50,823 bases of DNA, from contig CAYMYI010000016.1 of NCBI GenBank assembly GCA_964394585.1, positions 1 to 50,823 on the forward strand. The letters run 5' to 3'. Position numbers and translations under genes: made by a program. The notes under the pieces are model-generated. The model was given only the letters and a program-made list of their open reading frames with translations, searched no databases and was not told the origin of the DNA. The stretch is from CAYUJH01 sp964394585. GTDB lineage: Bacteria > Bacteroidota > Bacteroidia > Cytophagales > Flammeovirgaceae. Positions 49,058-50,823 of this stretch are shown here, piece after piece. Every line of letters starts with the position of its first letter. The stretch's first letter is position 1.

Positions 49058-50755
49058 TTAATCTTTTGATTTGTCTAGACTTCGACCTATTTCTGTCCCT
49101 ACAGTACCTGTACCTCCAAACAGACCTGCCCATCTCCCAGCTGCTTTTCCAGTATTCTTAGCTGGTCCAAACATTGTTTTCATTGGTGGGTTTACTGTTT
49201 CCTGTAAACCTAACCTACGGAGTAATTTGGTATATATGGTAGAAGATAATAATGTAAGTTTAGAAGCTCCAAATACTACACGCTCACCTACCCATTTTTT
49301 TGGTATCCATGTGAACCCTGTTACAAAATTGGCTTTAAATGGAATAGTGTTACCAACTGTCTCTACAAAAGCATCAGTCTTATCATCTCCTACTGCTACT
49401 TCACCACTTAAGTGAGTATCGTTAGTATCAAATGGATTAAATGTCTGACCAAAAAGGTATACACCATCAGCTGTTCTATATAGTGCTTGTTGTAAAAAGT
49501 TACCTTCTTCTTGACGCTGCCAGAAATCGGGTTCATACTCTAGTACTTCTCCTCCCCAATTGTTAAAGTCTATATCAGCTTCTGACCAGAAGTCATACCA
49601 AGCTGCATTATCACCAAAGTCTTTGTAAACATCTTTAATACTTGCTCCTACATAACTAAAACCATCTGGTGTATCTTCTTCTGACGTTACATCTTCATCC
49701 CATACATTTTGATTAGTCTCTTCATTTTTAATCCAATCAAAACCACCATCTGGGTCTACTCTAATTATAGGATTATTACCCATACTTATATAAGGAGAAT
49801 TATGCTGTGAATAAGGGTCAACAGAATGCCATCTACCTAACTGTACATCTAGATTACGTAAATCAAAGCTAGTCCAGTTTAGACCAAATTCATCCTGCTT
49901 TTCTTGTCCTTGAAACTGGAACTTATGATCTGGAGCACCTTGCTTTTCGATGCCGGTCATATTCATGCCGAATGCATAATAATGATTCTCTTGTACAATA
50001 TCATCTAACTCTTCTATGACCAAGTCATCAAACCAGACTACCTCTTGCCCTGTTTTGGCAATACTAACCACCATGTATACCTCTTTAAGGTAAGCAGGGA
50101 TATTTAAATTATCAATATCTGTTTGGGTAATCACAAGCTGTTGTTGGTTTGTAACATCATCTACACTCCTCAACTCATCATGCTGTCCAAGCCCGTTTCC
50201 CTCTGCATCAAAAAATGCGGCAATCAAGTGAATATCATTTATTCCTAAAGTTTGCTGGTTCGGCAACTGCATAAAAGGATTGGGTTCTTGCTTTTTCTTC
50301 TTTTTCAAGAAATTGAAAATGCTTAAGAAATTAAGTTTGACTTGGTCTCCTCTAATTTGCCCTTCAGGTCCAATGATAGCTTCAGTGGAAAGTAAAGGCG
50401 TGTTTAAATTATAGTTAGGATTTTCTTGGGCTTCAGGTGCTGTTTCTATTTCCCCCACTCTCATATTTGTTGCACCATTATCATCGGTAACCCATACACT
50501 AATACGGTACCCATTATCGCTGTTAAGATTGACCGGGATAGGCTTAGTATGAATAAATGTGGTTGAATCACTCAAATCTGACAAATTGAGCTTAGCTGAA
50601 TTAACTCCTGTGTATGAATTTGTTGATTTTTGTCTGCCTTCAAGCCCAATAAAAAACTCTTCTTCGGCTTGTTTTCGCTCAGGATCATCGGTTTCTGCGG
50701 TCATTATCCTCTCCTTGGTCTGTGGCTCACAGACCATACTATAATGTGCATTCAT
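49058..50755 (-). CDS. RHS-repeat protein C-terminal part with variable tip D
   Basis: The end of an RHS-family polymorphic protein, 565 residues from ATG 50755. Residues about 1-255 are a beta-rich region common before RHS cores in Cytophagales. The continuous core reads NHYYAFGMNMTGIEKQGAPD, GQEKQDEFGLNW and LGRWHSVDPYSQHNSPYISM, then GNNPIIRVDPDGG ends the core. The tip of about 230 residues contains hydrophobic glycine-rich stretches (AGLFGGTGTVGTEIG). Unlike tips A-C, the HYYAFG and MNMTGIE codons are directly joined and in frame, so this copy is the reference. The same frame has a TAA at 50792-50794, so the full gene either starts near 50755 or is broken upstream; the window ends 68 bp further on. 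Confidence 0.75.
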   Translation of the reverse strand: MNAHYSMVCEPQTKERIMTAETDDPERKQAEEEFFIGLEGRQKSTNSYTGVNSAKLNLSDLSDSTTFIHTKPIPVNLNSDNGYRISVWVTDDNGATNMRVGEIETAPEAQENPNYNLNTPLLSTEAIIGPEGQIRGDQVKLNFLSIFNFLKKKKKQEPNPFMQLPNQQTLGINDIHLIAAFFDAEGNGLGQHDELRSVDDVTNQQQLVITQTDIDNLNIPAYLKEVYMVVSIAKTGQEVVWFDDLVIEELDDIVQENHYYAFGMNMTGIEKQGAPDHKFQFQGQEKQDEFGLNWTSFDLRNLDVQLGRWHSVDPYSQHNSPYISMGNNPIIRVDPDGGFDWIKNEETNQNVWDEDVTSEEDTPDGFSYVGASIKDVYKDFGDNAAWYDFWSEADIDFNNWGGEVLEYEPDFWQRQEEGNFLQQALYRTADGVYLFGQTFNPFDTNDTHLSGEVAVGDDKTDAFVETVGNTIPFKANFVTGFTWIPKKWVGERVVFGASKLTLLSSTIYTKLLRRLGLQETVNPPMKTMFGPAKNTGKAAGRWAGLFGGTGTVGTEIGRSLDKSKD

Positions 50756-50823
50756 AAATCGACCTGGACCATGAGAAACGTTAGCATGGAATTAGAAAGC
50801 CTCCAAATCCACTCTGCGGTTAC

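Noticed and set aside
1..50823. CRISPR arrays, IS elements, rRNA or tRNA genes.
   Set aside because: I saw no regularly spaced short repeats, transposase-like proteins, or cloverleaf or rRNA signatures. The repeated sequences found are all RHS related.

Overview
The window looks like a piece of a draft genome of a member of the Bacteroidota, probably Cytophagales-like. Supporting signs are a promoter of the TTTG/TAnnTTTG type upstream of atpD, an atpD-atpC pair apart from the other ATP synthase genes, an epsilon subunit without its C-terminal helices, S16 with an Ala/Glu-rich tail, an OmpA protein with PD40 repeats, LytTR regulation, a TPR-SpoIIE phosphatase, and RHS modules of the GIEKQ/SLNW type. 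A 10-N scaffold gap lies inside tpiA. No rRNA, tRNA, IS element or CRISPR array was recognised.

Layout. (1) 1-1018, plus strand: the tail of a probable protoporphyrinogen oxidase gene, then tpiA. (2) 1210-17812, minus strand: a densely packed surface-glycan cluster with an ABC exporter (Wzm permease and Wzt ATPase with a C-terminal glycan-binding-type domain), two PLP sugar aminotransferases (one close to WecE/RffA), GT2, GT4 and DUF5672-type glycosyltransferases, a large GT-C/polymerase-like membrane protein, WbqC, and seven methyltransferase domains, one fused to a GT4 enzyme. Two scars lie inside it: a truncated EamA-like gene and a frameshifted plus-strand remnant. (3) 17891-20414, minus strand: a CDF cation transporter, rpsP with its terminator, and an alpha/beta hydrolase. 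(4) 20615-26766: a CarH/LitR-like B12-binding MerR regulator, a tandem CbbX-type AAA+ ATPase with a duplicated N-terminal module, and lon. (5) 27080-42455: mostly housekeeping and signalling genes: OmpA/PD40 protein, histidine kinase, yraN, recA, LytTR regulator, a crtW-like ketolase, atpC-atpD, a secreted protein, a TPR-SpoIIE phosphatase, ispH, gltX and a UPF0104-type membrane protein. (6) 42656-44301, minus strand: a two-gene HupE/UreJ plus DUF4198 His-rich membrane pair, probably metal related.

(7) 44418-50823 is an accessory RHS/polymorphic-toxin region on the minus strand. One longer RHS end (49058-50755) is followed by a DUF1493-like gene. Two orphan RHS tips (47726-48562 and 45460-46263) are each followed by a gene for an envelope protein, and these two proteins appear to share a C-terminal domain. 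A bare copy of the RHS junction (44539-44592) abuts a HAD-like fragment. A MazEF-type module on the opposite strand sits between the two orphan tips. All three orphan junctions carry the same 14-nt segment that is absent from the longer copy, and 160 bp are identical between the two orphan tips. This is the part of the window most likely to hold undescribed biology, possibly cassette exchange of RHS tips with their partner genes.

How the genes may work together: region 2 would build a methylated, amino-sugar-containing polysaccharide on a lipid carrier and export it through Wzm/Wzt. The CarH-like regulator and crtW-like ketolase hint at a light-responsive carotenoid pathway, but they are 12 kb apart and no direct link is visible. 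Functions are family assignments from motifs read by eye; no database search was run.
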